Shown piece by piece: positions 14,899 to 21,310 of a DNA stretch of 43,591 bases. Position 1 is the first letter of the stretch. Every line of letters starts with the position of its first letter. The notes under the pieces were generated by a model, which was not told where the DNA came from, ran no database searches, and saw only the letters and a program-made list of their open reading frames with translations. Source of the stretch: CAZCSJ01 sp964501445 (GTDB taxonomy: Bacteria; Patescibacteriota; Minisyncoccia; Sungbacterales; HO2-52-23); NCBI GenBank assembly GCA_964501445.1, contig CAZCSJ010000005.1, forward strand, positions 1-43,591, written 5' to 3'. The position numbers and the translations under genes are program-made.

Positions 14899-14935
14899 TA
14901 TCAACGTTATCCACAAACCAAACCCTCCCGGAAGC

Positions 14936-14960
14936 GGAGAGCGCATTGCGCTCTCTTTTT
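14936..14960 (+). terminator. Terminator of the tRNA-Val cluster
   Basis: GAGAGCGCA pairs with TGCGCTCTC and is followed by TTTTTATTT. Confidence 0.8.
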
Positions 14961-14968
14961 ATTTGAAA

Positions 14969-15128
14969 CGCCCCCACCAGGAGTCGAACCCAGATCTTTT
15001 CCTTAAGACGGAACTGCTCGTTTCGCCCCCTCGGCGAAACCCCGGGTATTTCTATACGCTCGCCACGGAGGGCTCGCTGAAATGCCCGCCGACGCCAAGC
15101 AGTTGGCGTCGGCCCATTGAGCTACTCA
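14969..15128 (-). pseudogene. Pseudo-tRNA (Lys(CTT)-like) with an insertion in the D-loop
   Basis: On the minus strand TAGCTCAATGGG (D-arm 5' part) is followed by a 93-base triple-hairpin element, then GAGCAGTTCCGTCTTAAGG and a T-arm. The anticodon loop GTCTTAA would give CTT. The 5' acceptor strand (AATTGAG) does not pair with the 3' strand (TGGGGGC), so the molecule cannot fold as a tRNA. It lies directly 3' of tRNA-Arg(CCT). Confidence 0.7.
15020..15112 (-). mobile_element. Triple-hairpin element, copy B, in a tRNA D-loop
   Basis: On the minus strand the order is hairpin 1 (CCGACGCCA/TTGGCGTCGG, 15089-15112), hairpin 2 (GGGCATTTC/GAAATACCC, one mismatch) and hairpin 3 (GTTTCGCC/GGCGAAAC, 15020-15040). 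It is homologous to copy A at 19256-19349, but hairpin 1 has a different sequence that still pairs. Confidence 0.75.
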
Positions 15129-15130
15129 AT

Positions 15131-15202
15131 TGTCCTCGGCAGGAGTCGAACCTGCATCAATGGCTTAGGACGCCACTGTTCTGTCCATTGAACTACGAGG
15201 AC
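15131..15202 (-). tRNA. tRNA-Arg(CCT)
   Basis: Acceptor GTCCTCG/CGAGGAC, anticodon stem with loop GTCCTAA (anticodon CCT) and T-arm CAGGTTCGACTCCTG are intact. It has a 12-bp copy of its own 5' end 105 bases upstream, beyond a hairpin element. Confidence 0.95.
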
Positions 15203-15307
15203 CCCACTACGCTCTGATTCACATCAGAGCTTCGAGAGGGCAAGCATCTAAGATACTAAGTTGCTTGTCCATCCGAAGCTCGGACACAAAGGACGCGCGG
15301 AGGAGGA
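15203..15307. mobile_element. tRNA-5'-end-associated hairpin element, copy 2 (105 bp)
   Basis: Homologous to the 104-bp element at 7417-7520. It is bounded by AACTACGAGGAC (15191-15202, the 5' end of tRNA-Arg) and an identical 12-bp copy (15308-15319). On the minus strand GAGCTTCG pairs with CGAAGCTC around an inner CAAGCA/TGCTTG stem, followed by GCTCTGAT/ATCAGAGC. The inner and 3' stems differ from copy 1 by compensatory changes. Confidence 0.8.
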
Positions 15308-15319
15308 AACTACGAGGAC
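15308..15319 (-). repeat. Outer copy of the tRNA-Arg 5' end (12 bp)
   Basis: On the minus strand GTCCTCGTAGTT is identical to the first 12 bases of tRNA-Arg(CCT) at 15191-15202. Confidence 0.75.
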
Positions 15320-15340
15320 GTTTTTTTACTTTCGTGTATA

Positions 15341-15349
15341 TGCTACAAT
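15341..15349 (+). promoter_or_regulatory. Extended -10 promoter of the HtrA-type gene
   Basis: TGCTACAAT is an extended -10 box. The -35 region is only a T-run. The predicted leader is about 18 bases and lacks a Shine-Dalgarno sequence. Confidence 0.55.
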
Positions 15350-15373
15350 AACCTTATTAACTTCTCAAACGCA

Positions 15374-16438
15374 ATGCAGTACGAAGACAAAATTGTTTCC
15401 GTCATAGAAAAGACCATGCCTGCGGTGGTGAGCATTATGGTGGGCAAGGACTATGAGGAGATTTTGAAAAAACAACCCTTTGCGCTTATGGCGCCCCACG
15501 GCGACCACGTGGAGCTCCCACCGCCCGAGGACGAGCTGCCCCATACTCCGGGAGGGAAGATTCGCGTGGGCGGCGGCTCGGGATTTGTGGTGGATGCGTC
15601 CGGTTTAATTTTGACCAATAAACACGTGGTGGTGGACCCGGAAGCCGAATACATTGTGACGACCGCAACCGACGACCAGTATCCCGCGCGGGTGCTCGCG
15701 CGCGATCCCTTAAATGATGTCGCAATTTTAAAAGTAGAAACCGACGGGCTGCCGATAATTTCGCTCGGGAACTCCGACACTGTCAGATTGGGGCAGGCGG
15801 TGCTCGCGATGGGCACGGCGCTTGGCGAGTTTCAAAATAGCGTATCGTCCGGCATTATCTCCGGCTTGTCTCGTTTGATTACTGCGATGACCGACATGGA
15901 GGGACACTCACAACGGCTTCGGGGTTTGATTCAGACCGATGCGGCAATTAACCCGGGCAATTCCGGGGGGCCGCTCATTAATTTAAACGGCGAGGCGATT
16001 GGGATTAACTCCGCGGTGGTGTTTGGCGCAGAAAATATCGGGTTTGCGATTCCGATTAACAAAGCCGTGCACGACCTAAAGGAGTTGAAGGGATTTGGGC
16101 GGATTCGCAGGCCCTTTCTTGGCGTGCGCTACCTCCTCATAAGCCCGCTCGTGCGGAAGCGCTTGCGCCTTGCGGCAGAGCACGGCGCCTTGGTGCTTCG
16201 CGAAGGAATGACGCAAAGCCCCGCAGTGATTCCCGATTCCCCGGCAGCGCGCGCCGGAATCCGCGAAGGAGATATTATTCTTACAATGAACGAGTGCCCC
16301 GTAGATGAAAAAAATGCGGTGGAGGATATTTTGGAGAAAATTGACCTTGGCACCACTTTTCCGGTAAAAATTCTTCGCGATGGAGCAGAGCAGACACTCC
16401 ATGTTGCCTGTGAGGAGCGGCCATTGAACGTGGGGTGA
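15374..16438 (+). CDS. HtrA/DegP-type serine protease with PDZ domain, no export signal
   Basis: A 354-residue trypsin-like protease with catalytic triad His84 (LTNKHVV), Asp115 (DPLNDVAIL) and Ser197 (NPGNSGGPL), followed by a PDZ domain (about residues 255-345, with DSPAARAGIREGDIILTMN). HtrA proteins usually degrade misfolded proteins outside the cytoplasm, but no signal peptide or membrane helix is seen at the N-terminus. The promoter position argues against a missed upstream start, so this copy may act in the cytoplasm or be exported another way. It stands alone as a transcription unit. Confidence 0.9.
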   Translation: MQYEDKIVSVIEKTMPAVVSIMVGKDYEEILKKQPFALMAPHGDHVELPPPEDELPHTPGGKIRVGGGSGFVVDASGLILTNKHVVVDPEAEYIVTTATDDQYPARVLARDPLNDVAILKVETDGLPIISLGNSDTVRLGQAVLAMGTALGEFQNSVSSGIISGLSRLITAMTDMEGHSQRLRGLIQTDAAINPGNSGGPLINLNGEAIGINSAVVFGAENIGFAIPINKAVHDLKELKGFGRIRRPFLGVRYLLISPLVRKRLRLAAEHGALVLREGMTQSPAVIPDSPAARAGIREGDIILTMNECPVDEKNAVEDILEKIDLGTTFPVKILRDGAEQTLHVACEERPLNVG

Positions 16439-16490
16439 GGGTGGAGTACTATAGAAATAGCGTACCCAACACAAAAGAAAGGAGGACGTC

Positions 16491-16658
16491 ATGCGTCCGA
16501 GAGATTTTGTGAGTATAGAGTTCTTCGTGGAGGTTACGACCGAATACGGCGTAATCAAAAGGCGCATAATCGCGTTTGATCCCGAGGACGCACTTTCACA
16601 ATTACTCGCGTACTGCGACGCAGAAGGGCTGACTACATTATCGTCTAGTGTGAAGTAG
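16491..16658 (+). CDS. Small hypothetical protein, 55 residues
   Basis: I do not recognise a family. The ORF starts with ATG at 16491 after a strong AAAGGAGGA Shine-Dalgarno, reads MRPRDFVSIEF and ends LSSSVK. It alternates hydrophobic and charged residues (VEVTTEYGVIKRRIIAFD, DALSQLLAYC), as in a small beta-alpha fold. A second Shine-Dalgarno and a terminator follow directly, which supports an expressed small gene. Confidence 0.6.
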   Translation: MRPRDFVSIEFFVEVTTEYGVIKRRIIAFDPEDALSQLLAYCDAEGLTTLSSSVK

Positions 16659-16670
16659 AAGGAGGTAAAA

Positions 16671-16700
16671 GTGTTCAAAGTAAAAGGGCTCACAGCGTAG
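16671..16700 (+). other. Possible nine-codon ORF with strong ribosome binding site
   Basis: AAGGAGGTAAAA is followed by GTG and eight sense codons (MFKVKGLTA) and a stop that falls inside the terminator hairpin. It may be a leader-type peptide or chance. Confidence 0.3.
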
Positions 16701-16715
16701 TGAGCCCTTCTTCAT
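16686..16715 (+). terminator. Terminator of the small ORFs
   Basis: GGGCTCAC pairs with GTGAGCCC and is followed by a T-rich run. It can also serve the convergent response regulator gene. Confidence 0.75.
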
Positions 16716-16736
16716 TTCTCTTTTTTATTTTTTCAT

Positions 16737-17126
16737 TCACATCCCAAGCGCCTGCTTCACTTTCGCAGCAATTTCGGGAAGGGTATGATTTGTTTTCACA
16801 AGGTAGTCAAGCGTACCAAGGCGTTTTGCTTCCTCTATGTGCTGGCTTTCGCTTAAATTTGAGAGGACAACAACTTTCGTCTGGGGACCTTCCGGCATAC
16901 GGCGAATTTCTCGAAGCGCTTCAAAACCATTTTGATCCGGAAGCAGGAGGTCAAGGAGAATAAGGTCGGGCACTGCTTTTTTATACTCTTCCACTCCTTC
17001 GTGGCCGGTGCGCGCCACGGTCACGTCAAAACCCGCCTTTTTGAGTTCCATCACCAAGAGCTCAATCATAAAGGTGTCGTCTTCAATCAAAAGGATTTTT
17101 GGCGCTTTTTGCTCCATAACGGTCAC
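16737..17126 (-). CDS. Single-domain response regulator
   Basis: A CheY-like receiver protein of 129 residues, or 126 if the ATG at 17117 is used. It has the acidic pair IEDD (14-17), the phospho-acceptor Asp59 (PDLILLDLLLPDQNG), the Thr/Ser switch in VVVLSNLS and the Lys in LVKTNHT. There is no output domain, so it acts through protein-protein contact, possibly with the pilus or another kinase pathway. No histidine kinase is seen nearby. Confidence 0.9.
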   Translation of the reverse strand: MTVMEQKAPKILLIEDDTFMIELLVMELKKAGFDVTVARTGHEGVEEYKKAVPDLILLDLLLPDQNGFEALREIRRMPEGPQTKVVVLSNLSESQHIEEAKRLGTLDYLVKTNHTLPEIAAKVKQALGM

Positions 17127-17189
17127 GTGCGGTGTCCTATATCTTTACTCTACCACCGCATGGGAAAAAGGGGAAAATGTTATCCACAG

Positions 17190-17263
17190 GGCGACTAGAG
17201 GGAGTTGAACCCTCTCCAGTAACTCCACAGGTTACTGTGCTAAACCGTTACACCATAGTCGCC
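17190..17263 (-). tRNA. tRNA-His(GTG)
   Basis: The extra G at -1 pairs with C73, as in all bacterial tRNA-His. The anticodon loop is CTGTGGA (anticodon GTG) and the T-arm is GAGGGTTCAACTCCCTC. Its first 16 bases overlap the 3' end of the HNH gene. hisS lies about 600 bases away, divergent. Confidence 0.95.
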
Positions 17264-17751
17264 ATAAACTTTTCTCGCTCTTTGGGATGTCGATGTATCA
17301 GGAAGTGGCAATTATGACATAACCATACCAGATTTTCCAATTTATTATTAGAATGTTTATGATCTAAATGATGTACCACTAAAATCCTTTTATCATTAAT
17401 AGCGCATCTATTACAAGTTTGTTTTTGACCCGACCGTCTTAAAATGCCCCTATATACATCATTAGAAGAACCCCCTCTCCAATTTGGATGGTTCGGCCCA
17501 ATGTGCACTATTGAATTTCTCCAAATGGTTTGGCAGGATTTACCGCAGAAATATTTTCCGCTTTTTGATTTAAAAAAAGTGCGCCCCGGTTTATACACTT
17601 CTTTATTGCACATAAAGCAGTTGATATTTTTTCCGGTCTTTTGACCTTCTCGTTTGCAAGCCATTGAGCAGTACTTGCCGGCTCCGAGAAGTAATGCGCT
17701 GGGTTTTCTATAAAAACCCTTATTGCATATTTTACATTTTACTATAGGCAT
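17248..17751 (-). CDS. HNH endonuclease with two zinc fingers, overlapping tRNA-His
   Basis: The 167-residue protein, starting at MPIVKCKICN (17751; ATG 17757 is possible), has two treble-clef-like zinc sites (C6, C9, C28, C32 and C45, C48, C69, C73) and an HNH domain with C113-x2-C116, HHLDH (H127, H128), N140 and C145-x2-C148, H153. Its last residues MATMV and stop codon are encoded by the 5' end of tRNA-His. This repeats the arrangement of the other HNH gene at 6872-7327. It is AT-rich and separates tRNA-His from hisS, as expected for an inserted homing-type endonuclease. Confidence 0.85.
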   Translation of the reverse strand: MPIVKCKICNKGFYRKPSALLLGAGKYCSMACKREGQKTGKNINCFMCNKEVYKPGRTFFKSKSGKYFCGKSCQTIWRNSIVHIGPNHPNWRGGSSNDVYRGILRRSGQKQTCNRCAINDKRILVVHHLDHKHSNNKLENLVWLCHNCHFLIHRHPKEREKFMATMV

Positions 17752-17830
17752 AATCATAATATGTAGCACGTTTAATGGAGGGGGGCAAGTAAACAAATTG
17801 TAGATTAAATCCACAGTTTGTTTAAGCGCC

Positions 17831-17858
17831 TTGTTCGTGATATGGGTTTTATGGTAAT
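17831..17858 (+). promoter_or_regulatory. Possible promoter of hisS, leaderless
   Basis: TTGTTC (17831-17836) and the extended -10 TATGGTAAT (17850-17858) lie such that transcription would start within a few bases of the ATG at 17867. No Shine-Dalgarno is present. Confidence 0.4.
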
Positions 17859-17866
17859 GTGGCGAT

Positions 17867-19162
17867 ATGCCAAAAAGGGAATCGGTAAAAAAAGAAAAGC
17901 GCATTGAGCCGAAGTTGCCCTCCGGCTTCCGCGATTACGGTCCACGGGACGCGATCGCGCGGCAAAAGATGATTGAGACAATCCGAACGACCTTTGAGCG
18001 TTTTGGATTTGACCCCATGGAAACGCCGGCAGTGGAGCGCACCGAGGTGTTGACCGGCGGAGAGGCGACCGCAGGGAAAATTATTTTTGGGGTAAAAGGG
18101 TCGGAAGAGAAGGAAGAGGACCCTGACGGGCGGGCAAGCAAATCGCTTCGTTTTGACCTCACGGTCCCGCTCGCGCGATTTCTTGCGGCAAATCCGGACA
18201 TTCCAAAACCATTCAAGCGGTATCAAATCGGCAATGTGTGGCGAGGGGAGCGTCCGCAGGCAGGCCGCTTTCGCGAATTCATGCAGGCGGATGTTGATAT
18301 CGTGGGGTCAAAATCAATGGATGCGGACGCGGAAGTTATCGCGGTGATGTATGACGCATTGAGGGCCGCAGGTTTGGAGCGGTTTCAAATAAACGTAAAC
18401 TTCCGTGATGAGGCATTTGCGCTCATGGAAAATTTTGGAATTCCTGCGGAAAAACGGATAATAACACTCATTGCAGTGGATAAAAAAGATAAATTAAAGT
18501 CGGGTGCGTGGCAAGAAGAAGTGGGGCGGGCATCCGGTCTTGCGAAAGATGTGCTTGAAAAATACATTGCGGGTCTTTTAGGTGGAGGAAAGTCAGAAAA
18601 TGCAGAGGCGCTTTTTTTGAGGGTTGCGGCGCTTGGCCTACCCGAGGGAATCATCCGATACAATCCCGCTATGGTGCGCGGCCTTGCGTATTATACCGGT
18701 ATGATCTTTGAAGTGATACTTTCTGATGCGCCGGATATCGGCTCGGTCTCGTCGGGCGGCCGTTATGACGGACTCACCGCGCGATTTTCGCCGTTGGATC
18801 TTCCTGCAGTGGGCGCCTCCATCGGTGTGGATCGTCTTTTTGCGGCGCTTGAAAAACTTGGAAAAATTCAGGAGAAAGAAACCAACACGCAAACGCTCAT
18901 CTTGAATCTTATGGAAGGGGAAGGCGAATATACGAAGATTGCCCGTGAGTTACGGGGAGCGGGCATTGCAACCGCCATATACCTCGGAGATGACCGCGCG
19001 TTTCAGGCGCAACTCGCATACGCCGTGAGAAAGGGGATTCCGTATGTGATAATCTACGGGGAAGAGGAAAAAAAGAGAGGAGTGGTGCAAATAAAAAATC
19101 TCGCAACCCGCGAGCAGAGAGAAGTTGCGAGAGAAAAAATCGTAGAGTATTTTAGAAAATAA
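17867..19162 (+). CDS. hisS: Histidyl-tRNA synthetase
   Basis: A class II aminoacyl-tRNA synthetase that charges tRNA-His. The 431-residue length is normal. It has LPSGFRDYGPRDAIARQKM at the N-terminus (motif 1 region), motif 2 with QIGNVWRGERPQAGRFREF, the histidine-binding RGLAYYTGMIFEV, the GRYDGL block and a C-terminal anticodon-binding domain. Its cognate tRNA-His lies divergently upstream with an HNH gene inserted between them. Confidence 0.95.
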   Translation: MPKRESVKKEKRIEPKLPSGFRDYGPRDAIARQKMIETIRTTFERFGFDPMETPAVERTEVLTGGEATAGKIIFGVKGSEEKEEDPDGRASKSLRFDLTVPLARFLAANPDIPKPFKRYQIGNVWRGERPQAGRFREFMQADVDIVGSKSMDADAEVIAVMYDALRAAGLERFQINVNFRDEAFALMENFGIPAEKRIITLIAVDKKDKLKSGAWQEEVGRASGLAKDVLEKYIAGLLGGGKSENAEALFLRVAALGLPEGIIRYNPAMVRGLAYYTGMIFEVILSDAPDIGSVSSGGRYDGLTARFSPLDLPAVGASIGVDRLFAALEKLGKIQEKETNTQTLILNLMEGEGEYTKIARELRGAGIATAIYLGDDRAFQAQLAYAVRKGIPYVIIYGEEEKKRGVVQIKNLATREQREVAREKIVEYFRK

Positions 19163-19168
19163 ACTTGA

Positions 19169-19240
19169 GTCCCTATAGTTCAACGGATAGAACGGCTCCC
19201 TTCTAAGGAGCAGATCTAGGTTCGATTCCTAGTGGGGACG
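19169..19240 (+). tRNA. tRNA-Arg(TCT)
   Basis: Acceptor GTCCCTA/TGGGGAC, anticodon stem CTCC/GGAG with loop CTTCTAA (anticodon TCT) and a good T-arm are present. It follows hisS by six bases and is followed directly by a pseudo-tRNA. Confidence 0.95.
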
Positions 19241-19401
19241 TCCGTAGCTCAATGGGCTGAAGCAAACTGCTTTGCTTCAGCGGGCATTTCAGCGAACCCT
19301 CCGTGGTGAGCGTATAGAAATGCCCGGGGTTTCGCCGAGGGGGCGAAACGAGCAGCGCTCTTCTAAGACGTTGATGTAGGTTCGATTCCTACCGAGGGCG
19401 T
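19241..19401 (+). pseudogene. Pseudo-tRNA (Arg(TCT)-like) with an insertion in the D-loop
   Basis: TAGCTCAATGGG is followed by the triple-hairpin element and then by GAGCAGCGCTCTTCTAAG and T-arm TAGGTTCGATTCCTA. The 3' acceptor CGAGGGC has no 5' partner because the sequence upstream belongs to the preceding tRNA-Arg. The anticodon stem has a C-A mismatch. Confidence 0.7.
19256..19349 (+). mobile_element. Triple-hairpin element, copy A, in a tRNA D-loop
   Basis: Hairpin 1 GCTGAAGCAAA/TTTGCTTCAGC (19256-19281), hairpin 2 GGGCATTTC/GAAATGCCC (19282-19325, with inner loop) and hairpin 3 GTTTCGCC/GGCGAAAC (19329-19349). Copies B (15020-15112) and C (25445-25567) share the same order of stems with covarying bases. 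Confidence 0.8.
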
Positions 19402-19458
19402 AGGCAAACGGCGGGCAGGTAAGGCGTTGATGTAGGTTCGATTCCTGCCGAGGGGGTT
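19402..19458 (+). pseudogene. Second 3' fragment of an Arg-like tRNA
   Basis: AAGGCGTTGATGTAGGTTCG then ATTCCTGCCGAGGG repeats the 3' half of the preceding pseudo-tRNA without any 5' half. Confidence 0.6.
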
Positions 19459-19526
19459 GATAAAATTAGAGAAATAGTGTACTCGTCAAGGAGCGTCCGT
19501 TAGATTCGAATAAAGGAGGATCGGCT

Positions 19527-19931
19527 GTGGAGAAGAATGTTGAATGGCAAGGACTTCTCAAGGAGTTTCAGGAGGCGGTCAATAGGATTGTAACCTTGTC
19601 CCTTTCTGGGCTCGTTCCAAAATGGAAAATGTTAAATGAGTTCAATATGAAGTCATTTGACATTCAGAGAGCATTACAAAATACAGGGGAGGGAGAGAAT
19701 GAGCTTGCAAGTTTTGTGCGGCTCGTATCCCTCGTCATTGCCCTCTATGATGGGGTGGGTGTCCACGTATTTACTGACATAGTGTGGGAGGAATACCTTC
19801 GCGATCTAAAACTGATACGCGATGAGATGATTCCTTCTGTGCTTGTGGAAAAGCAGCGGTGCGGGATAGAGACAGAACTTACGGGGCGTATGTTTAAGTA
19901 CTACGCCTACGAACTTTTTGGGATAAGATAA
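19527..19931 (+). CDS. Hypothetical protein, 134 residues, GTG start
   Basis: I do not recognise a family. The GTG at 19527 follows an AAAGGAGGA Shine-Dalgarno by six bases. The protein is mainly helical and soluble, with Trp-rich ends (EWQGLLKEFQEAVNRIV, IVWEEYLRDLKLIRDEM) and a C-terminal YYAYELFG. A TCCGTTAGAT motif like the element ends seen elsewhere lies just upstream (19496-19505). A terminator follows. Confidence 0.65.
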   Translation: MEKNVEWQGLLKEFQEAVNRIVTLSLSGLVPKWKMLNEFNMKSFDIQRALQNTGEGENELASFVRLVSLVIALYDGVGVHVFTDIVWEEYLRDLKLIRDEMIPSVLVEKQRCGIETELTGRMFKYYAYELFGIR

Positions 19932-19935
19932 AGAC

Positions 19936-19960
19936 GAGAGCGGTTCTGCGGAGCCGCTCT
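19936..19960. terminator. Bidirectional terminator
   Basis: GAGCGG and CCGCTC arms with flanking A/T tracts lie between the 134-residue gene and the end of the convergent pilus operon. Confidence 0.7.
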
Positions 19961-20232
19961 TATTTCTTTCTAAGAACCTTATCAAACCGCGCTTTGCGCT
20001 CATCAAAGATTTTTATGACCGCGTCAATATCCGTAGAGGTGAGCGTCTGTTTTTCCGAGATTTCCTGCATACCCGACGGCCGGAAAAATGTCTGGTAGAA
20101 CACATAGCCGTCAAAAAGGATAACGGCAAGAAGCGAGACAACAAGTATGAGCACGCCCAAAACGAGCACGTCATCTTGCGTCGCGGGACGGCGGCGAAAT
20201 GCGGTGGCAATGAGAGAACGGATATCCTGCAT
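19960..20232 (-). CDS. Small membrane protein, last gene of the pilMNO cluster
   Basis: The 90-residue protein has one membrane helix (about residues 22-47) and a soluble C-terminal part with EKQTLTSTDIDAVIKIFDERKARF. It occupies the position where pilP lies in classical pilMNOPQ operons, but it lacks the PilP lipobox and fold signature, so the relation is only positional. It follows the PilO-like gene by one base. Confidence 0.7.
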   Translation of the reverse strand: MQDIRSLIATAFRRRPATQDDVLVLGVLILVVSLLAVILFDGYVFYQTFFRPSGMQEISEKQTLTSTDIDAVIKIFDERKARFDKVLRKK

Positions 20233-20233
20233 G

Positions 20234-20755
20234 TTACTTCGTGCGTACGCGAAATCCTACTGTTAACCGATGGCCGATAACTCCCTCCCCAAGGGGCACT
20301 CGCTCCAGACGCATGGTATCATACGTGATCGCGTAGGGCAGGAGTTCAAGGAGCCGGAGGTAGCGCATGACGCTTGACTCCGTCCCTTCCACCATCGCGA
20401 TGAATGCGAGTTCCTGCTCTCTGCGGCTGTTTTCATTTAACGTGAGCTCAAGCCGGTTGCCCGTGGTTCTCGCAAGTCCCTCAATTGTTTCAATGAAACT
20501 CACCGGGCTCTCGCGATCAATAAGAAACGCGGTAATGCGCCCGATGTCTCTCCGCCGCTCCTGAAGAAGTGCGGCCACCGCCCGCGCGGATTCCTCACCG
20601 TTTTTGAGAAACGCAATTCCTTGCTCCACGTCGCGGATCGCACGCTCTCCGTCGCGTACCCCCTTGAGGAGGATGCCGTAGACGAGTGTGAGCAAGACCA
20701 GTGCGGCACCGACCAGCGCAAGCGTGGTAGAAAATTTGTGGGGCGTGTAACTCAT
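20234..20755 (-). CDS. pilO: PilO-like pilus assembly protein
   Basis: The 173-residue protein has a cytoplasmic N-terminus, one membrane helix (about residues 12-32), a coiled-coil region (GERAIRDVEQGIAFL to RRRDIG) and a C-terminal ferredoxin-like domain (FIETIEGLARTTGNRLEL, VMRYLRLLELLPYAI). This is the layout of PilO, which with PilN and PilM links the inner membrane platform to the pilus machine. Its start overlaps the pilN stop (ATGA). Confidence 0.8.
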   Translation of the reverse strand: MSYTPHKFSTTLALVGAALVLLTLVYGILLKGVRDGERAIRDVEQGIAFLKNGEESARAVAALLQERRRDIGRITAFLIDRESPVSFIETIEGLARTTGNRLELTLNENSRREQELAFIAMVEGTESSVMRYLRLLELLPYAITYDTMRLERVPLGEGVIGHRLTVGFRVRTK

Positions 20756-21297
20756 AGGGCGTACGAAGGTTTTAACGTGCCTTCAATAGAGAAATTAATC
20801 GCGGTCTCCCGAATAATGTTTGAGAGCGGGGATGAGATATCCTGCAGGCCGCCGTCGGTGCGAAGTGCGGCTTCAAAATTTAAAAGATCGCGGCGCGTCG
20901 CGGCAGTTCCCTGTATGGTGACTTTTCCTCCGGGCGCAATCGCAAGGTAGGTCACGATGATGCCCGGGCGCGGCGCGAGAAAAAGCATCATGGTATCTGA
21001 CGGGGCTTTGGGTCTCTCTATAAATCCCCGGAGTGCGGCGATGGAACTCCGGACGTGTTCTGCCTCTGCCATGTGCTCGCGTACCCGAAGGGCAGCGGCA
21101 GCCTCCTCCTCAATTGCGAGCGCGCGCTCGGCCTCTACTCGTACAAGGGTGAGTGTGAAGTAGGATGGCAAAAGCAGCACGCAGCCGAGGATCAGCACAA
21201 AAGAAACTCCTACCCCAAAGAATACGATAACGCGGCGCGTGTGCTCGCGGTTGAGTGTATTTTTATAGAGTGGGGGAAGGAGGGTGGGGGTAAGCAC
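20752..21297 (-). CDS. pilN: PilN-like pilus assembly protein
   Basis: The reading frame is open far upstream into pilM, so the start is chosen at a GTG (21297) 13 bases after the pilM stop, giving about 181 residues that begin MLTPTLLPPLYKNTL. One membrane helix follows (RVIVFFGVGVSFVLILGCV), then a coiled coil rich in Ala and Glu and a C-terminal domain with LAIAPGGKVTIQGTA, typical of PilN fimbrial-assembly proteins. It binds PilM through its cytoplasmic N-terminus in known systems. Confidence 0.8.
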   Translation of the reverse strand: MLTPTLLPPLYKNTLNREHTRRVIVFFGVGVSFVLILGCVLLLPSYFTLTLVRVEAERALAIEEEAAAALRVREHMAEAEHVRSSIAALRGFIERPKAPSDTMMLFLAPRPGIIVTYLAIAPGGKVTIQGTAATRRDLLNFEAALRTDGGLQDISSPLSNIIRETAINFSIEGTLKPSYAL

Positions 21298-21310
21298 GAT
21301 TCGTGTCGTA

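Noticed and set aside
14599..15373. Reading the repeated tRNA-like blocks as a CRISPR-like array
   Set aside because: The repeats are tRNA arms with clear cloverleaf pairing; spacers are irregular and structured.
17752..17904. N-terminal extension of the second HNH gene
   Set aside because: The extra 51 codons overlap the hisS promoter and start, have no zinc-finger character, and an internal start gives a normal protein.
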